From: Camillea tinctor
Lineage: Eukaryota > Ascomycota > Sordariomycetes > Xylariales > Xylariaceae
Direction of reading: 5' to 3'
DNA length: 64,000 nt
Assembly (NCBI GenBank): GCA_022578605.1
Contig: MU394111.1
Span: forward strand, 62,001 to 126,000
In this document: one piece after another, positions 22,078-35,438 of the stretch
Layout: each line of letters begins with the position of its first letter
Position numbering within the stretch: position 1 is the first letter of the stretch
Notes under the pieces: generated by a model
The model's database searches: none
What the model saw: only the letters and a program-made list of their open reading frames with translations
Told to the model about the DNA's origin: nothing
Translations under genes and position numbers: made by a program

Positions 22078-24563
22078 CTACATTCTGACTCGAAGAAGAT
22101 ACCGCAGGCGAACTTGAGATATATCGTAGCAAATATACTCGTTGTAAAGGAGACTTGCGTACTGGACATTTGTGTCCCCAGGCATGACACTGGTATCGGG
22201 TACTATAATATATAAAGTTAGACTTTTCCCATGCCTCGAAAAAAAGCCCTATGATAGGGAGAGGGGCACAGAGAAATAAAGCTACTTACTCTTGACACCC
22301 TTCAGCGAGGGATGAATGCATTCTGCATCTTTCCATAGGCTTGGACCAGTCGTTCCTTGTCCCAATGTCGACAACATCCCTTTTGCTTTAGCTTCTTCGC
22401 CAGCATTGTAAGAAGCGTTCGTCAGTTCCTGCATGGGATCACCTAATTCAGCTTCACAAAGAAGAAGCAGGGCATGGCCATTGGTGTTGTATGCGCAACA
22501 ATAGTTGGCAGACTGGGTGACTTGTTAGCATCATGTATACTAGTACTTGTATTCGAATATTGATACTTACTTTCGAAGACATATCAGCCAGGTAGATACC
22601 TTTACCGAACATGTATCCATTAACCGGTGCTTCTGGCGGTGCAATGCGAAGTCCCTGGCTAAGAATACCACCAAAGTTGGTGCAGCGAGAACCGTGCCAA
22701 AGTAGACGTCGGTTGCGAGGTGCCTTGTGCGCGGCATCGAAACGCTCAATCTCTCCTTGGCGCTCAATCCTGAATACTTCCCGGATCTGATATTTGGCAT
22801 TATGTGTTGCTCCTCGCGTGTTCATCAAGTAATCTCGGATCTGAGTGAACTCCTGGGTCGTCTTGTCCAATGGCGTCATTTCATTCAGTCCGAGACCTTG
22901 GAATTGTCTGTCGAGCTGATTGAGGAGCTCCTTCTTCTCACTCTTTGCCTTCATCAGTAGCGCCGTATATTTCATGTCTCCCAAGCTTTCTAGAAGTTCT
23001 ATTTCTTTCTTAAGCATGGCATTAGTCTGGATGACAGGAGGCTTGAGTCGGCCAAAGTTGTGGGGAATTAGGGTGAAGAACAGATTTGATAACTGTTCTG
23101 TTGCATTAGCAAAGGTGGTATTGTACTGCGAAGCAGCCAAGGAGTTGTCGTCCAGAAGAGCAGATAGATCTTTCAAGGCCTGGAAACCTTTATTGATAGT
23201 AGAGGTGCTCAGCTTGCCCAATGGTAACTTAGCCGAATCGTAATTCAGTTCTGCCATTGTTGCAGCGAAATACTGCTGATTGAAGATCAACTGCATCAAG
23301 TCCTGAACTGGTTTAGGAAGCTTTGATTCGGGTTCAGGTTGCTCAGGTTCAGCTTCGGCTTTGACATCCTTCGTGTCATCGTCCTCATCCTCGTCTTCGG
23401 AATCAGGCTCGTAGCTCCTTTCAATAAAAGCATACTTGTTTGGTTTTGGTGCTTCGTTGCGTTTTTCCCACGAGAGACCGGATTTCGACTTGAACTTACT
23501 GTCGAATTCCCGGAGACAGTTGTCTAGAGTCCCGTTGCCAAGGCTCTTTGTTTGGCCATACTCACCAACTCGGCCCCATCGGGTCCACACACGATAGTCG
23601 CCAAACACAGATCGAAGAAGCTGAAAGCAGTTAGTTCGCATGCTGCAGCTCAGAATGAAAATGGGGAAGGAGGGAATTGGTGTGAGATGGCATAAGACCT
23701 ACTTGAAGGCGATAGAACTTGTTATTGTTGTTACTGGCATTTGTTTGGTTAAGAGAGGCATCGTAAATGACACCACCGTCGTCGATGTAGACTTCGTAGC
23801 CGGGATATACGCGATCAGAGCCCTCATCAAGGGGGATCTTAGCATCCAAAGACTTGGCAATCTGACCCTCGGCAACCTTGGCTTCCTTCTCTACTTTGAC
23901 TTCCTTTTTCTGAGGTTCTTCCTTAACAGCGTCCGCTTTCTTTTCGGGCTGTTTGGGTTGATTGTCCTTCGTATCAGCATCCGCGTCATCTGTAGTCTTC
24001 CCAACAGAGGGGTGCCGGGAACCAGCCCTTGTGGCTCTAGCTTTCTTCTTGGGCTGCTCGGGTTGCGCATTGGCGGCATCATCCGTAGATGACTTGGTGG
24101 CTGAGCGTTTGCGCGATTCGTTGACTTGAGGTTGTGCAGTAGAGTCATGACTATATTTGCTTTCATCCAGTCGCAACATCTGTCCAAGACAGTCATGGAG
24201 CCATTGGAACGTGACAATAGGTACATTGTTGGTCTTTGCAGTCTGGACCTTGACCGAAGGCTTGTTGTAGTCTGTTTCACTGGCAACAAGGCAGGTAGTT
24301 GAAGCTGTAACAGACTTGACTAGGGACGCGCCTAGGGGAGCGAGAAAATCTTTCTCGATGATAGGTTGTGTGCTGCCACCAGGAAAGGTGCCACTAAGAG
24401 CGATGGTACAGCCATCCAATGGAGGTGGTTTACTTGACTGCAAGCTGAAGACGCCACTGTTTTTTTGAATGCCCCGGCGGCGAGGTGGTGGTGCTGATGG
24501 TGTAGATGATGCAGGTGGTATAGGAATTGTAGGCGTTGCTGCGGCTTTGCGTCTTGGCGGCAT
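22078..24563 (-). CDS. Poly(ADP-ribose) polymerase (BRCT-WGR-PARP)
   Basis: Four exons (23703-24563, 22571-23620, 22290-22512, 22078-22202) give 752 aa. Order of domains: a basic N-terminus; a BRCT domain at about residues 45-130; a Lys/Glu-rich linker with nuclear-localisation-like clusters; a WGR domain at about 250-360 (motif WGRVGEYGQ); the helical PARP regulatory domain; and the catalytic domain. The H-Y-E triad of true poly-ADP-ribosylating enzymes is present: His596 in LLWHGSRCTN, Tyr630 in FGKGIYLAD, Glu733 in YNEYICYD. There are no PARP1-type zinc fingers, as is usual in filamentous fungi (Aspergillus PrpA, Neurospora NPO). It should modify nuclear proteins with ADP-ribose from NAD+ in response to DNA breaks. 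Intron 2 has a GCTAAC branch site. Confidence 0.95.
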
Positions 24564-27361
24564 CGTGATAGCTAGTAATATACCTAGATAACGGAGTATA
24601 TGGGTAGGTTATAGTGTGAATGTGAACGAGGTATGAATGATAGGGGGGAGGAAGATGAAGATAAAGATTGTGAATACGAGGGGGAAGGGAAGGAAAGGAG
24701 AGTGTTATAAATAAGTGTGAGGAATTGCGCGTCTAGAAGAGGTTTGATATTGATGTTTTCTACGATAATCCAAAGTCAGGTATATAATATATGTAAGGTT
24801 ATAGAAAATACGTAGCGAGCCTGGAGGTTACTGCCTTCGAAACTGGTGAGATGGGGAAAAGATGAGACAATTGAGGAATTGGGATTATAGCGATGGAAGT
24901 TTCTTAGGAAGTTAAGTCGAGGTGTGTCTGGAATTAAATATTTTGAAAAAAAGATAGTCGCGTCGACAAGTCGCTTCTCAGGCAACCACGGCCCCAAAGA
25001 CTGGGAATCTAATGAAGGTACGCCTGTGTTAGCGCGAGAGCACGTGGGGTGATATCAAGAAGCTGGAAGCTTGGAACTGTGAACTTTAAAAAAATAAGGG
25101 GGCCACAGTGGATCGATCTTGATGATTTTCGCTAGGCAGCAAGTTGCTGCCTTCAGAGGCTCGTACAAGACCACAACTAGTTTCTTAATAACCCATGCAG
25201 GGAACAAAGGAGAAAAAACTTTGATACGAAACATTAGGTAACTTATGATCAATTAACTACCAACTGCCAACTGTTTTTGTTTTTTAAGATTCTCCCCCTT
25301 CAGAATTAGACAAGGTTCAATTGATTGAGTCGTATTATTTACGCTTGACCAATCACTTACCATTGACCTGACCAAGATAGGTAATCCCCCAATTGATTCA
25401 TTGAAATGAGCAACTCTTGTATAATAATAATGATGATACTAATAATTGAAATGTATACTCTACTATAACCATTGCTGCTACTTCAATGTTAATAAAAGTA
25501 GTAGTGTATTATTTATTCCCCTGGCCAGAGATGATATAAAGGAGGTGCAAACGCAGAGGTTATGTAGGTAGTATATCTATCTGTAAAGCAACTGTAAGTG
25601 GGGAAACGTTCCAATTTCTTGGAGCTGAACCAAAGCCTCAATTAAGGTCGTGGGGCTCTCTCCGCAATGTTCTTTGGTGGGACTTCATGTTCCAGATTTG
25701 GTATAAGTACTACTAGTATAGACCTAAACTCCAGTTGGCTAGATCGTCCAAGCTCTCCCCTTCCGATCGGAAAATCTTGGGTTATCAGCGCCACATAGTA
25801 TACCTAATAGGCGTACATTTTCAGCCACGCAAAGATTGGAGCCTTCCAATGATGTCCAGTCCAGTCCAGTCAAGTCAATCAATGGACCTTAGATCTGGTA
25901 TGTACTATATATACCCTGCCAAGTTGCACAGTAGGTTGTGTGACCCTTAGGTATAGATTACTTGCAACCTTGAAATGCATGTGGAAGATTCATGAATGGA
26001 TGGAATAACTTGCTTAGTACTTGAATACTATCGAAAGTCTTAATCAAGTAGTACGAAGTAGGTAGTGGTACATGAGCGTATGAGGATGTTTGCCTTAGGA
26101 CGGCTTGCCACAGTTGCTTGATTGACAAGAAAAAATGAGATGGAAGAGAAGAAAAAAGAATAAGAGACAAAGAAGGAGACAACAGGGAAAGGGGAACAAA
26201 ATTAAGTCATTCTAGTGCAAGTTATAATAGTTAGGTAATGATCAATGTCAATTGCGCTCCGCGGATTAGTAGTATTGTTGGGTCATATCTATGAAAGAAC
26301 TAAGCACTATATGTGAAAAAGTGAGACAAGCAGGAGAAACGAAACAGGGTAGTAACAGGAGATGATCGTGTGAGCCCGGTCATATCTAGACTAGGGAAAG
26401 AAAAGAGAGAGAGAGAGAGAGAAAACTATACTCAGATTAGGTACCCGGGTAGCTGGGCTGCTTAAAAGAAAGTGTTGCTCGATGAGATCACATAATTATC
26501 TATATGGGGAGAAAGATAAGCAAGTGAGTTGCAGCAAGCGATATCAGCCTTCCAGGGTACTCATGAGTATATTTTGCGGGTCGTCTCAAGCCAGATCCTT
26601 GACTATTCAGCGTCACTAGACCGAATTGGATGGTCATTCTACCCTGCTCCCAGCTAAGATCTACCTGCACCACCAGTTCTTGGAACCTATCCGGCCAATG
26701 AGATTCCTATCTTTTCCACTACGCACCCAATTCCTTCACGGCCGCCCCGATTCTCTGAAGTGTGCCCAGGCCTGTTCAAGTACATACGAAAGTGTGGGGG
26801 ATCAGAGATACACATACCGAACCCTACAAATGTACGCAAGCATGATATCAATGGATCCTGGGTCATTGATACCAGTGTAACATAGTACGATTCTCGAAAG
26901 AGCACTTGTACTCTGCCGAGTGATAGCATAGTATAATAAATATATCTCTTCTCCCCTGTTTACCTAGGTACTCGTTCCCTCTCCGTTGATCCAATTCTTA
27001 CTCACCTCACCTGAGTCTGTGTATGGATACATGTCTCACGGTTCGAAGGAGTAATATAGACTTTAAGCTTCTTTTTTTTTATGGTTTACTTGGTATTATA
27101 CCCACCGTTTCTTTTTCCCTTTATATCGGTGTAGGTAAAGAATCTAATTATCTACACTGATACAAAATTCGTTCCCTTCCTCTTCTAGTTGGTCCATTGT
27201 TAGTTGCAGCTTGCCAGGTCGCATTGTCCTACGTTACCAGGAACGAATGCCCATCTCCCACTCATTGCTATTAGCAAAGAATTACTCGAAAGAAACTTGA
27301 ATTACGCGACCCGCGACGAATAACCTGTCTAGCCCTATTTGAGCGGCCTACCGTCGTCGTC
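24564..27361. other. Long divergent intergenic region
   Basis: About 2.8 kb between the PARP gene (-) and the NCS1 permease gene (+). No gene is supported. It carries a GA run near 26405-26425 and partial copies of the TACGGAGTA word near 24592. It must hold both promoters. Confidence 0.5.
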
Positions 27362-29324
27362 ATGGAGAGGCTCTACGATTCCAAGCTCAATATGTGGGCT
27401 AACAAATTGGCCGTCGACAACGAAGAGGGCTTGTCGACGGCGCAATTGATGGTAAGCATGCGTCATATTCTTGTTTCGCTTCTACTTAACACCGACCAGC
27501 CAATCCGAAATTAAATAAAAACATGTTATTCTTTTCCTGCTAACCACCTAAGGATAGTTAACAAACTATGATCTCAAACCTGTCGAACATGAGCGTCGTC
27601 AATGGGGTGCCTGGAACTTTGTCGGCTTCTGGATTGCCGATTCTTTTAATATCAATACCTGGATGATCAGCTCAACCATGATCGTCAATGGCCTGTCGTG
27701 GTGGCAGTCTTGGCTGTGTGTCTGGATCGGATATGCCATCGCAGGTATCTTTATCTGTACCACCGGTCGGATTGGCGCGGTGTACCATATTGGATTTCCT
27801 GTTGTCAATCGGGCGAGCTTTGGTATTTGGGGTAGTCTGTGGCCCATTTTTAACCGTGCTGCTATGGCTTGTATCTGGGTAAGTGAACATTGTGCGTGTT
27901 GCTTTCTTTAAGAAGCTCAAAGGATAGGATCACTGTTGTCAAAGTCGTACTTGCAAGAAGTAACTAGATTACTTACTAACTTCCAATGTAACAGTATGGA
28001 GTCCAGTCATATATCGGTGGCCACTGTGTATACCTGATGATCCGTTCTATATGGCTTAGCTGGGTGAGTATAGTCTGGATAAGCCCCTGGAAGCTGGGTT
28101 AACTGATGATTTATCTAGAATCGCGACACCATTCCAAATACGTTCTCTGAAGACTCGGGCACCACAACCGCTGATTACGCCTCCTTTTTTCTCTTCTGGT
28201 TATTATCATTGCCTGCGATATGGTTTCCTGTGCATAAGATCAGACATCTTTTCACTGTTAAGGCCTACTTCGTGCCCTGTGCAGGTATCGCCTTCTTCAT
28301 ATGGGCGCTCGTTCGTGCTGGTGGCGCTGGTCCTATTATCAGGCAACCGGCCTCGATTCAGGGCAGTGACCTCGCCTGGGAATTCATCAAGGGAGTCATG
28401 AGTTCCATCGCCAACTTCGCGACATTGATTGTGAACGACCCTGACTTTTCTCGTTTCGCTGGCAAACCCCGTGATGCATTGTGGTCCCAACTCATCACCA
28501 TCCCGGTCGGCTTTGCTGTCACATCGTTCATTGGTATCTTCGTATCATCAAGTTCGGCCATCATCTATCCTGGATCCGAGCCAATCTGGGACCCTCTTGA
28601 TCTCCTTGAGAGGTTCATCGATGATGGTGGCTCGGCTCAGAGATTCGGGGTCTTTGTGATCGCGTTGGCTTTCGCACTAGCCCAGCTAGGAACCAATATC
28701 GCGGCCAATTCGGTCTCAGCCGGTACTGATATGACGGCGCTTCTCCCTCGATTCATTAACATTAGACGTGGAGGTTATATTTGTGCCGCTGTGGGTCTAG
28801 CGATGTGTCCCTATACTCTGCTCACCTCCTCGAACCAGTTCACGACATACCTTTCATCCTACTCGGTGTTTCTGAGTTCCATCGCCGGCGTCATGTGTAG
28901 CGACTACTACTTCGTGCGCAAGGGCTACTTGGAAGTTAAGGAACTATACGACGCCCGCAAGACTGGTCCTTATTATTTCACATTTGGTGTCCATTGGCGG
29001 GCATATGCGGCTTATATTGGCGGCATCCTCATCAATGTAGTTGGATTTGCTGGGGCAGTAAATGGTGGTAACGTACCTATCGGAGCCACGTACATCTACA
29101 ACTTCAACTTCTTCTGTGGATTCATCGTTGCAGCGAGCATGTACTGGGGGCTTTGCAAGCTCTTCCCTGTCCCGGCTTGCAGCGATACCTGGATGGAAGT
29201 GGGCGATCAGATAGACGATGTCAGGCTCGCCTACGATAGTGGTAGCCAGCAGGAGTTTGACGAAGAGGCGGTCGTGGGCAATAAGCTTGACGATGAGGAC
29301 CGCGATAAGAAGGACAGGATATGA
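27362..29324 (+). CDS. NCS1 family nucleobase/allantoin-type permease
   Basis: Four exons (27362-27451, 27558-27878, 27995-28063, 28119-29324) give 561 aa. About twelve hydrophobic segments are visible. Family landmarks include the start of the core at [24 protein letters not shown], the second helix region [39 protein letters not shown], the cytosolic NDPDFSRFA segment with its conserved Asp/Arg, [28 protein letters not shown], and [18 protein letters not shown]. These fit the fungal Fur-type branch (uracil, allantoin, uridine) of proton-coupled plasma-membrane transporters. Which nucleobase it carries cannot be read from sequence alone. The C-terminus is acidic, as in Fur proteins where it directs trafficking and turnover. 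Confidence 0.93.
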
Positions 29325-30082
29325 TAATATATTCCTGATTGGTATAGGTTATAGGTTGGGCTTTTATCCAGTTTTGTGTCTAAAAGGGGGAAGGACTTAG
29401 AGAGGGATGTATGCTGTATGTTGTATGTTGTATGTTGTATGTTGAAGTATGGAGGAAGAAGTTCGAAGTTGTTATAATAGGTACTTGGATACTTGCATAG
29501 TAGGTGACTTACATAATACTACCATAGGTCGCATGATATAAAGTACGAGGTCCGTATGACGATTTAAGCTTTGATAATTCCTACGTGATCTCTGGTTTAG
29601 GTAGATATTTTTGCCTTTTACCTTTTTTGCCTTTTGTCTTCGACAGGCACCTGCAGCTACCTAAATTAGAGTGTTAAAGGGAAAAGCGCTGTGCAACAAC
29701 CCCACATCTGTGGGTGCCTAGAAGGTGCAGTAGCCTAGACCAGACCCCAATGCAATGACCCTACCACAAGTCAGGTACCAAAGTACACTGAAGGGTCACA
29801 TTTAGCTGCTTGGGTAACCTACGTACATAAAAAGCTACCGACTTGAAACCATAACCTTTAATCCATCTCTCTTTCTACCACTCAACTCTCACTTTCTCTA
29901 CTACTTTGACTCCATCTATTAACCTCCTTACTACTTACTACCTAACTATCGTCTACCTATCAGTATACCTGTACTTTAATCTACCAGACATAGAGAGGTT
30001 CTCCCGGCAACTTGTATATTTATATTTGTCAGGAGTATTGAAAGTTATCTCCCCGATCCGATCCCTGTACAGAGCCACTTAG
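29325..30082. other. Intergenic between permease and F-box genes
   Basis: No gene. A TGTATGT-type tandem occupies about 29408-29444. The right half is pyrimidine-rich and is probably the promoter and leader of the F-box gene. Confidence 0.6.
29408..29444. repeat. TGTATGT-type tandem repeat
   Basis: The heptamer TGTATGT is repeated about five times with small variations, just past the permease stop codon. It is probably in its 3' UTR or terminator region. Confidence 0.75.
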
Positions 30083-31831
30083 ATGTCGCTTGTTCACCCT
30101 TCTTCGCCCAGGATGAAGTCAACAGCATCTCTCCTGAGTATGCCCCTAGAGGTGCTACTACATATCACATCGTACTTATCAACTAGGGACTATGGCAGTA
30201 CTCGTGCCACCTGCAAGCACATTGAGGCATCCCTATACAAGTCATTCGCCAAGGAGTTCTTTTCCAAAAGACAGTTCACCGTGACCGAATTCAGCCTCAA
30301 CGCCCTCATTGAGATCTCCAAGTCCCGCCTTGCCCCTAGCGTGACTTATCTCATCATTCACCTGGAGCGTCCCGTCCGGGGTGTCTTCTCTGTTCCCAAC
30401 CCCAACGCTGTCAACAGAGCTGTCCACCAGAACTCATTTCGTGAGCACTATTTCAGCCATCTAGAGCTCGTCGATACCGGGCGGGACCTTGAGCTTCTCA
30501 CCGAGGCTCTTAGGAATCTGCCTAAGCTTGAGACTATCGGCTTGCGAGATTTCAACTCTATGGGGCGTTATCGTGAGAACGGAGACTGGCAGAGCTACGG
30601 AACCCCAACATTCCACAACCAGACGGGTGCGAGGCTCGAACGGCCGGACACCTCCGCAAATAGTAGCCTCGACAGAGACAGCTCTAAATATGTCTGTCAT
30701 GTCTTTCTGATGATATTAAGGGCGTTGGGAGATGCACGGGGCTTCCAACCTACTCCTCCTCGTCTGGAAGTCATTCTTCGTCGTTGCCAACTTCCTGACC
30801 GAGCCTTCAACATACCGCGTTATCTGGAGCACAAGATTTTCCCTGTTCTCGCTGACCTCAAAGCCCTATTTGTCGTGCATAATCATGATTTCCCCGGCTT
30901 TCTGGTTGCGGATGAGAGCGGGACCGGTGCTAAGCATTACCCCATACTTCTTCTATCAAACTTTCTTCTTAGGACATCGGCACTTGAGCATTTGCGTTTG
31001 AATTTTGATGGTCACGATAGTACCATCGCAGGGATGCTTCTCGACTGGCTCGCTCAGAAGCCACACGACTCTAGTGCTTCTACACACTCACGTACTAGCT
31101 CCATTGGGCTTCCGTTGATACCACCGTCGCCAGAATTACCGTGTCTCACGCACTTAGAGATCGGCGCAGCAACTTTTAGGTACAAAACATTACTTAGAGT
31201 TTACGGGAAATGGAAACCGACCTTGCGCAGTATTAGCCTGCATAAAGTGTCGTTACTCCATACTAAACCTCAGGAACAGGACAAGACCAACTTATGGGCT
31301 AGACTTTGCGACGGAATGGCGGGGCTCGACCTTGCACTTACCAACATCAAGTTCTCATATGTGAGCCAACAACATGAAGGCCTATCCCATAGGTGCCCGG
31401 TGAATTTTAATGGGATGCCCAACCCCTATGTCAAAGAATGGACGGGTAGTGATTTGGGCCACGCGCTAAAGGAATTTGCGGATTCGTTAAAAGTTCACTG
31501 GTTGGATGATCACATGGGAGATGATGATGATGATGACGATGATGAAGAGGAAGAAGAAGAGGAGGAGGAGGATATTGACGAAGATGAAGATGAAGAGCGT
31601 AAGTGAAATCAATCTTTTCTTACTAATTTCCGCCTGACAGTACGCCCTATCATCACTTAGAATTAGGTCAGACAAACCCAAACCATGGCTAACATTCCAT
31701 ATGCAGCTACTTCTGAGGATTCGGACGAAGACGAGGATGGCGAAGATGAAGATGAAGACCTTCTTACCGTTCCTATGACAATCAATGATGTTATGGCAAT
31801 TGCTTTAGGTCAAGACCAATTTCAAGTCTGA
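30083..31831 (+). CDS. F-box protein with acidic C-terminus
   Basis: Two exons (30083-31598, 31707-31831) give 546 aa. Residues 17-52 (SMPLEVLLHITSYLSTRDYGS and on to KHIEASL) match an F-box, the Skp1-binding module of SCF ubiquitin ligases. The middle contains scattered Leu-rich stretches without a clear repeat, as in many fungal F-box proteins. Near residue 480 an uninterrupted Asp/Glu tract of about 30 residues begins, and the second exon continues with more acidic residues before a short ordered end. It should be a substrate-recognition subunit of an SCF complex; the substrate is unknown. The acidic coding tract is built from GAT/GAA repeats and may vary in length between strains. Confidence 0.85.
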
Positions 31832-32950
31832 CTTCATAGGTGATATGACTTACATCTTGGCGATAAGCTATGTTGCCTTTGCTACCAAAGCTACCGCCCT
31901 ATTACGGATATAAGATCTACGATATGTGTTTTGCCGCATTGCAAAAGAAGAAAACATACCCCTACGACAGATACACAAGGAATGGGAACTATGGCGGATA
32001 ACTTCATGCGACTAGAGAGTCTGCTTAGATGCATAATACATCTTCGGTTTGGGAGAGGGGATAGGTAGAGGAGATATGTATAGAAATCGATTTTTTCTTG
32101 AAACCCCCCAGGTAGATTCCCCTAGGACATCCATGATAGTCAACCACTAAGAAAGCGATATTCGTGATGTATGTGCTTAAACTGGGACCAAGAAATATGT
32201 ACACTGCCACTGATGCTTTTCCGACGTTCTTATAGCCTACACATACATATCTATCCTGAAGTCTCAACCTTGTGTACACATCTCCACCCCCCTTCTAAGG
32301 GTTTAGGGGAGAGGAGGAGCACATCTATTAATAAGTCAGAGGAAAATGAAGAATAAGAGGCTGGACTCTAATGGTTAACTGACCTGGATAATGTTTATGA
32401 GGCCTCAACGTAAGCTTAGGCAGTCTCCCTACGCATGGATCCGTGTAGTATACAAGCAGGTAGGTGAAGTGCGTACGCACAGTATAACGCATTCTCACAT
32501 CAAGACCCAGGGTTTTGCCCCTTTCTAATTCTTTTTTTCTTTCTTTCTTGGAAGTATAGGTAGGTATCCGTGTCAATATCATATTCTATCTCTTAGTTCC
32601 CTTATTCTCTACCATTTCTTGGTCTATTTATACCTTAAACTATGGTTAATGTTTGCTTCCATGCCCTGATAACCCCTTGTGGGGAAAGGGTCGGCTTCTT
32701 TTTTTTTTCTTTCCCAGTTGATTAATTCCCTGTGAACGCCATGAAAATTTGGAATGAAGTGGAATAGCAAAAATGGTGATGAGAAAAGAACAGGAAAGTC
32801 TAGGGGCTTTTCTTGCTCCCCCTGTCTATCCATCACTTTTCGTTAGAAACAATAACAAAAGAAGCGGTGATTTAAAGTGCTCCTCCCTTCCTTTCTAATA
32901 TGCATGATCCTCTTTCTAAAATATAAGCAACAATATTAGGCACTAATATG
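31832..32950. other. Intergenic between convergent F-box and CYS3-like genes
   Basis: No gene seen. It holds both 3' regions and short T-rich tracts near 32530 and 32700. Confidence 0.6.
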
Positions 32951-34222
32951 TTATGCTTGCGCGTGCCCGTTCACACCATTGCCATTCGCCGCAGCGGCCT
33001 GCTCGCCGACTTCCCGGACCGCGCGGTCGAGGGCCTGCAAGACGTCGCTGACGAGATCGGCGGCCTCCTCGATGCCGGTGCTCATGCGCACGAGGTCGTC
33101 GTAGACGCCGACGGCCTCGCGCTGGTCCTGCGGTATGCCGGCGTGGGTCATGGCGCTCGGCAGCTCGACCAGGCTCTCGATGCCGCCGAGGCTCTCGGCC
33201 AGCGTGTAGATCTTGGTCAGCTGGCAGAAGCGCTCAGCCGCCGCGCGGCCGCCGCGGATCCGGAACGAGAGCATCCCGCCGCCCATCCCGCCGCGGTGCT
33301 GCTTCTGCGCGACGGCCCGCTGCGGGTGCGAGTCCAGGCCCGGGTAGTTCACCGCGAGCACGTGCGGGCTCGATGATAGGGCCGAGGCCACCTCGTGCGC
33401 GTTGAGGCTGGATTGCCGCACGCGCAGGTGCAGCGTCTTGACGCCGCGGTGCGCGAGCCAGCAGTCGAAGGCTGAAGGGACGGCGCCGCCGGCGTTCTGC
33501 AGGAAGGATAGGCGCTCGCGCAGCTCGTCGGAGTTGAAAGCCGCCAGCCCCATGACCACATCGCTGTGGCCGTTGATGTACTTCGTTACGCTGTGGACCA
33601 CGATGTCTGCGCCGTGGTCTAGCGGGTTCTGGAGGTAGGGACTGAGGAAGGTGTTGTCCACGACGACCTGGACGCCCCGAGAATGCGCCACGGAGGCTAC
33701 CGCGCGGATGTCTACTAGCCTCAGCGTGGGGTTGCTCGGGGATTCGATCCAGATCAGCTTGGTGTTCTCCCGTATGTGCTCGGAGATATCCACCTCGATC
33801 TGGGGGGTAAAGGTGACGGTCACGCCGTGCGCCTTGGCCACGCGCGTGAAATACCGATGCGTCCCGCCGTAGACGTCACTGACGCTGATGACGTGGGATC
33901 CGGGAGCCAAGCTCTGGAGAATGGTAGCGGTGGCAGCGCTTCCACTGCCGAAGGCGAGGGCGTATTTTGCATGCTCGAGAGCCGCAACCGCCTTCTCGAA
34001 GTTGTCACGGTTCGGATTAGAGCTTCGAGAGTACTCATAGGCTCCGACTGGGTGACCAACAGCCGTCTGCTCGAAGGTTGTTGATAGGGAGATAGGTTCA
34101 ATGACAGCACCGGTGGTGGGATCATGAGGTGAACCGGCGTGAACTGCCAATGTGCCGAATCCATGGACCGGCGTGGGCGGCCGTGGAGGGGTTTCAATCG
34201 AGTGATCGATAGTGACCGTCAT
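32951..34222 (-). CDS. cys3: Cystathionine gamma-lyase-like PLP enzyme
   Basis: One exon, 423 aa. It is a Cys/Met metabolism PLP-dependent enzyme: the phosphate-binding loop is near FGSGSAATAT (91-100), YSRSSNPN lies at 64-71, VVVDNTF at 186-192, and the Schiff-base lysine is Lys214 in SVTKYINGHSDVV. The length and the ending around ESLGGIESLVELPSAMTHA are typical of cystathionine gamma-lyase (yeast Cys3), which cleaves cystathionine to cysteine, 2-oxobutyrate and ammonia in the cytosol during reverse transsulfuration. Cystathionine gamma-synthase and beta-lyase are close relatives; the short N-terminus and overall motifs favour the gamma-lyase, but this is not proven. The 3' two thirds of the gene is much richer in G+C at third positions than the 5' third. 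Confidence 0.88.
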   Translation of the reverse strand: MTVTIDHSIETPPRPPTPVHGFGTLAVHAGSPHDPTTGAVIEPISLSTTFEQTAVGHPVGAYEYSRSSNPNRDNFEKAVAALEHAKYALAFGSGSAATATILQSLAPGSHVISVSDVYGGTHRYFTRVAKAHGVTVTFTPQIEVDISEHIRENTKLIWIESPSNPTLRLVDIRAVASVAHSRGVQVVVDNTFLSPYLQNPLDHGADIVVHSVTKYINGHSDVVMGLAAFNSDELRERLSFLQNAGGAVPSAFDCWLAHRGVKTLHLRVRQSSLNAHEVASALSSSPHVLAVNYPGLDSHPQRAVAQKQHRGGMGGGMLSFRIRGGRAAAERFCQLTKIYTLAESLGGIESLVELPSAMTHAGIPQDQREAVGVYDDLVRMSTGIEEAADLVSDVLQALDRAVREVGEQAAAANGNGVNGHAQA

Positions 34223-35438
34223 GATTGTTTTTTTTCTGTAGATATCTTCCCCCTTTTTTCTTCTTCTTCTTAGTTGTGTGTAAGTAGTTGATCTTATCTT
34301 TTTCTTCCTCGGTGGTTAAGTCCGAGTTTTAGAGTTCTAGTAAATAAATAGACAGATATATAGATAGATATCTATTTATTATATCTAAGGGGAAAGGAAA
34401 CTAGGGTGGGTGGGTAAGATAAGGAATTATAAAAAAAAAGAGGTTGAGAAAGAAAAGGGTGGAGTGAGTTTTTGTCTTTTTTTTATTCCAAGTTATTGTA
34501 TATGATGACACATACCGATGCTTACTGAATATTTTTTATGCTCACCTAGAGCACGGCATTTAATGGAATAGTGGCGAAGCAATTTGGTGTTTTGTCATCA
34601 TCTATTACAAACCTTTAAATGGAAAAGAAAAAAAACAAAAGAAAAAAAAAACAAAAAGGTTCTTTCGGATCTCGTCATCTACAGGCGGGATGAGGAATCC
34701 CCCATTTTTAGCGTGCCAGGACCTGGACACTACCCCGGATCGGCCACTGACACAAGCCAAATGCCCGCCGCCGATGACCGCTGCATTCCGTTTGGTTAAT
34801 TCTAGCACTGCGCTAACCCTATCTAGGTATGAACTTTTACCTTTCACGTTTGACAGTTCATGTTCGCAGCTTAAAACTCCACCGCCAGCGCAGTCTATCC
34901 CACCATATATACATTATTTCGGCTAGTCAAGGCATATAAAACAAGGAAGAACCCCGTTGTTGACTCCGTCCGTATTCCGTACGGAGTAATAAGGTTTTGA
35001 AGTAGGCTATTTAATGGAGCCTAGGTATTCTTGTGTATTATTACTAAGGTAGAGAACCTTGGAACCTGACTTTATACTATTATCAAAACTACCTAACCTA
35101 GTAGTTTCGGTGTTATTGATAATAAGTCATGTCAATATATCGGTTCGGTAGCATATCAAGATACGCATCTATTAGAGTCCCAACCAACCTCTTATTTACA
35201 GCCACGTTATTTTTGTTGTTATGTCATTGTTGTTATTGTTTTCCCCCTCCCCCCTTTATCCAATCTACTCTTAATTGCCCAACCCTCACCGTCACGACGA
35301 TAAGTCTTGGCGTTTATTCTGGTCCCGGCCATCTTTGTCGGGGTTTGGCAGCTATCGGCACGGATCATTGCATTCATTGCATAATATATGGTGAATATTT
35401 GCCTAACTTGTGCCAATATTACGAATGAGAAACAGAAC
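34223..35438. other. Intergenic upstream of the CYS3-like gene
   Basis: No gene. It includes the CYS3-like promoter with a TAGA/TATC-type repeat near 34355-34385 and A-rich runs near 34620-34660. TACGGAGTA occurs at 34980-34988. Confidence 0.55.

Noticed and set aside
19931..29324. A secondary-metabolite or cellulase gene cluster around the LPMO and permease
   Set aside because: No PKS, NRPS, terpene synthase, cluster regulator or other carbohydrate-active enzyme is present; the neighbours are housekeeping genes.
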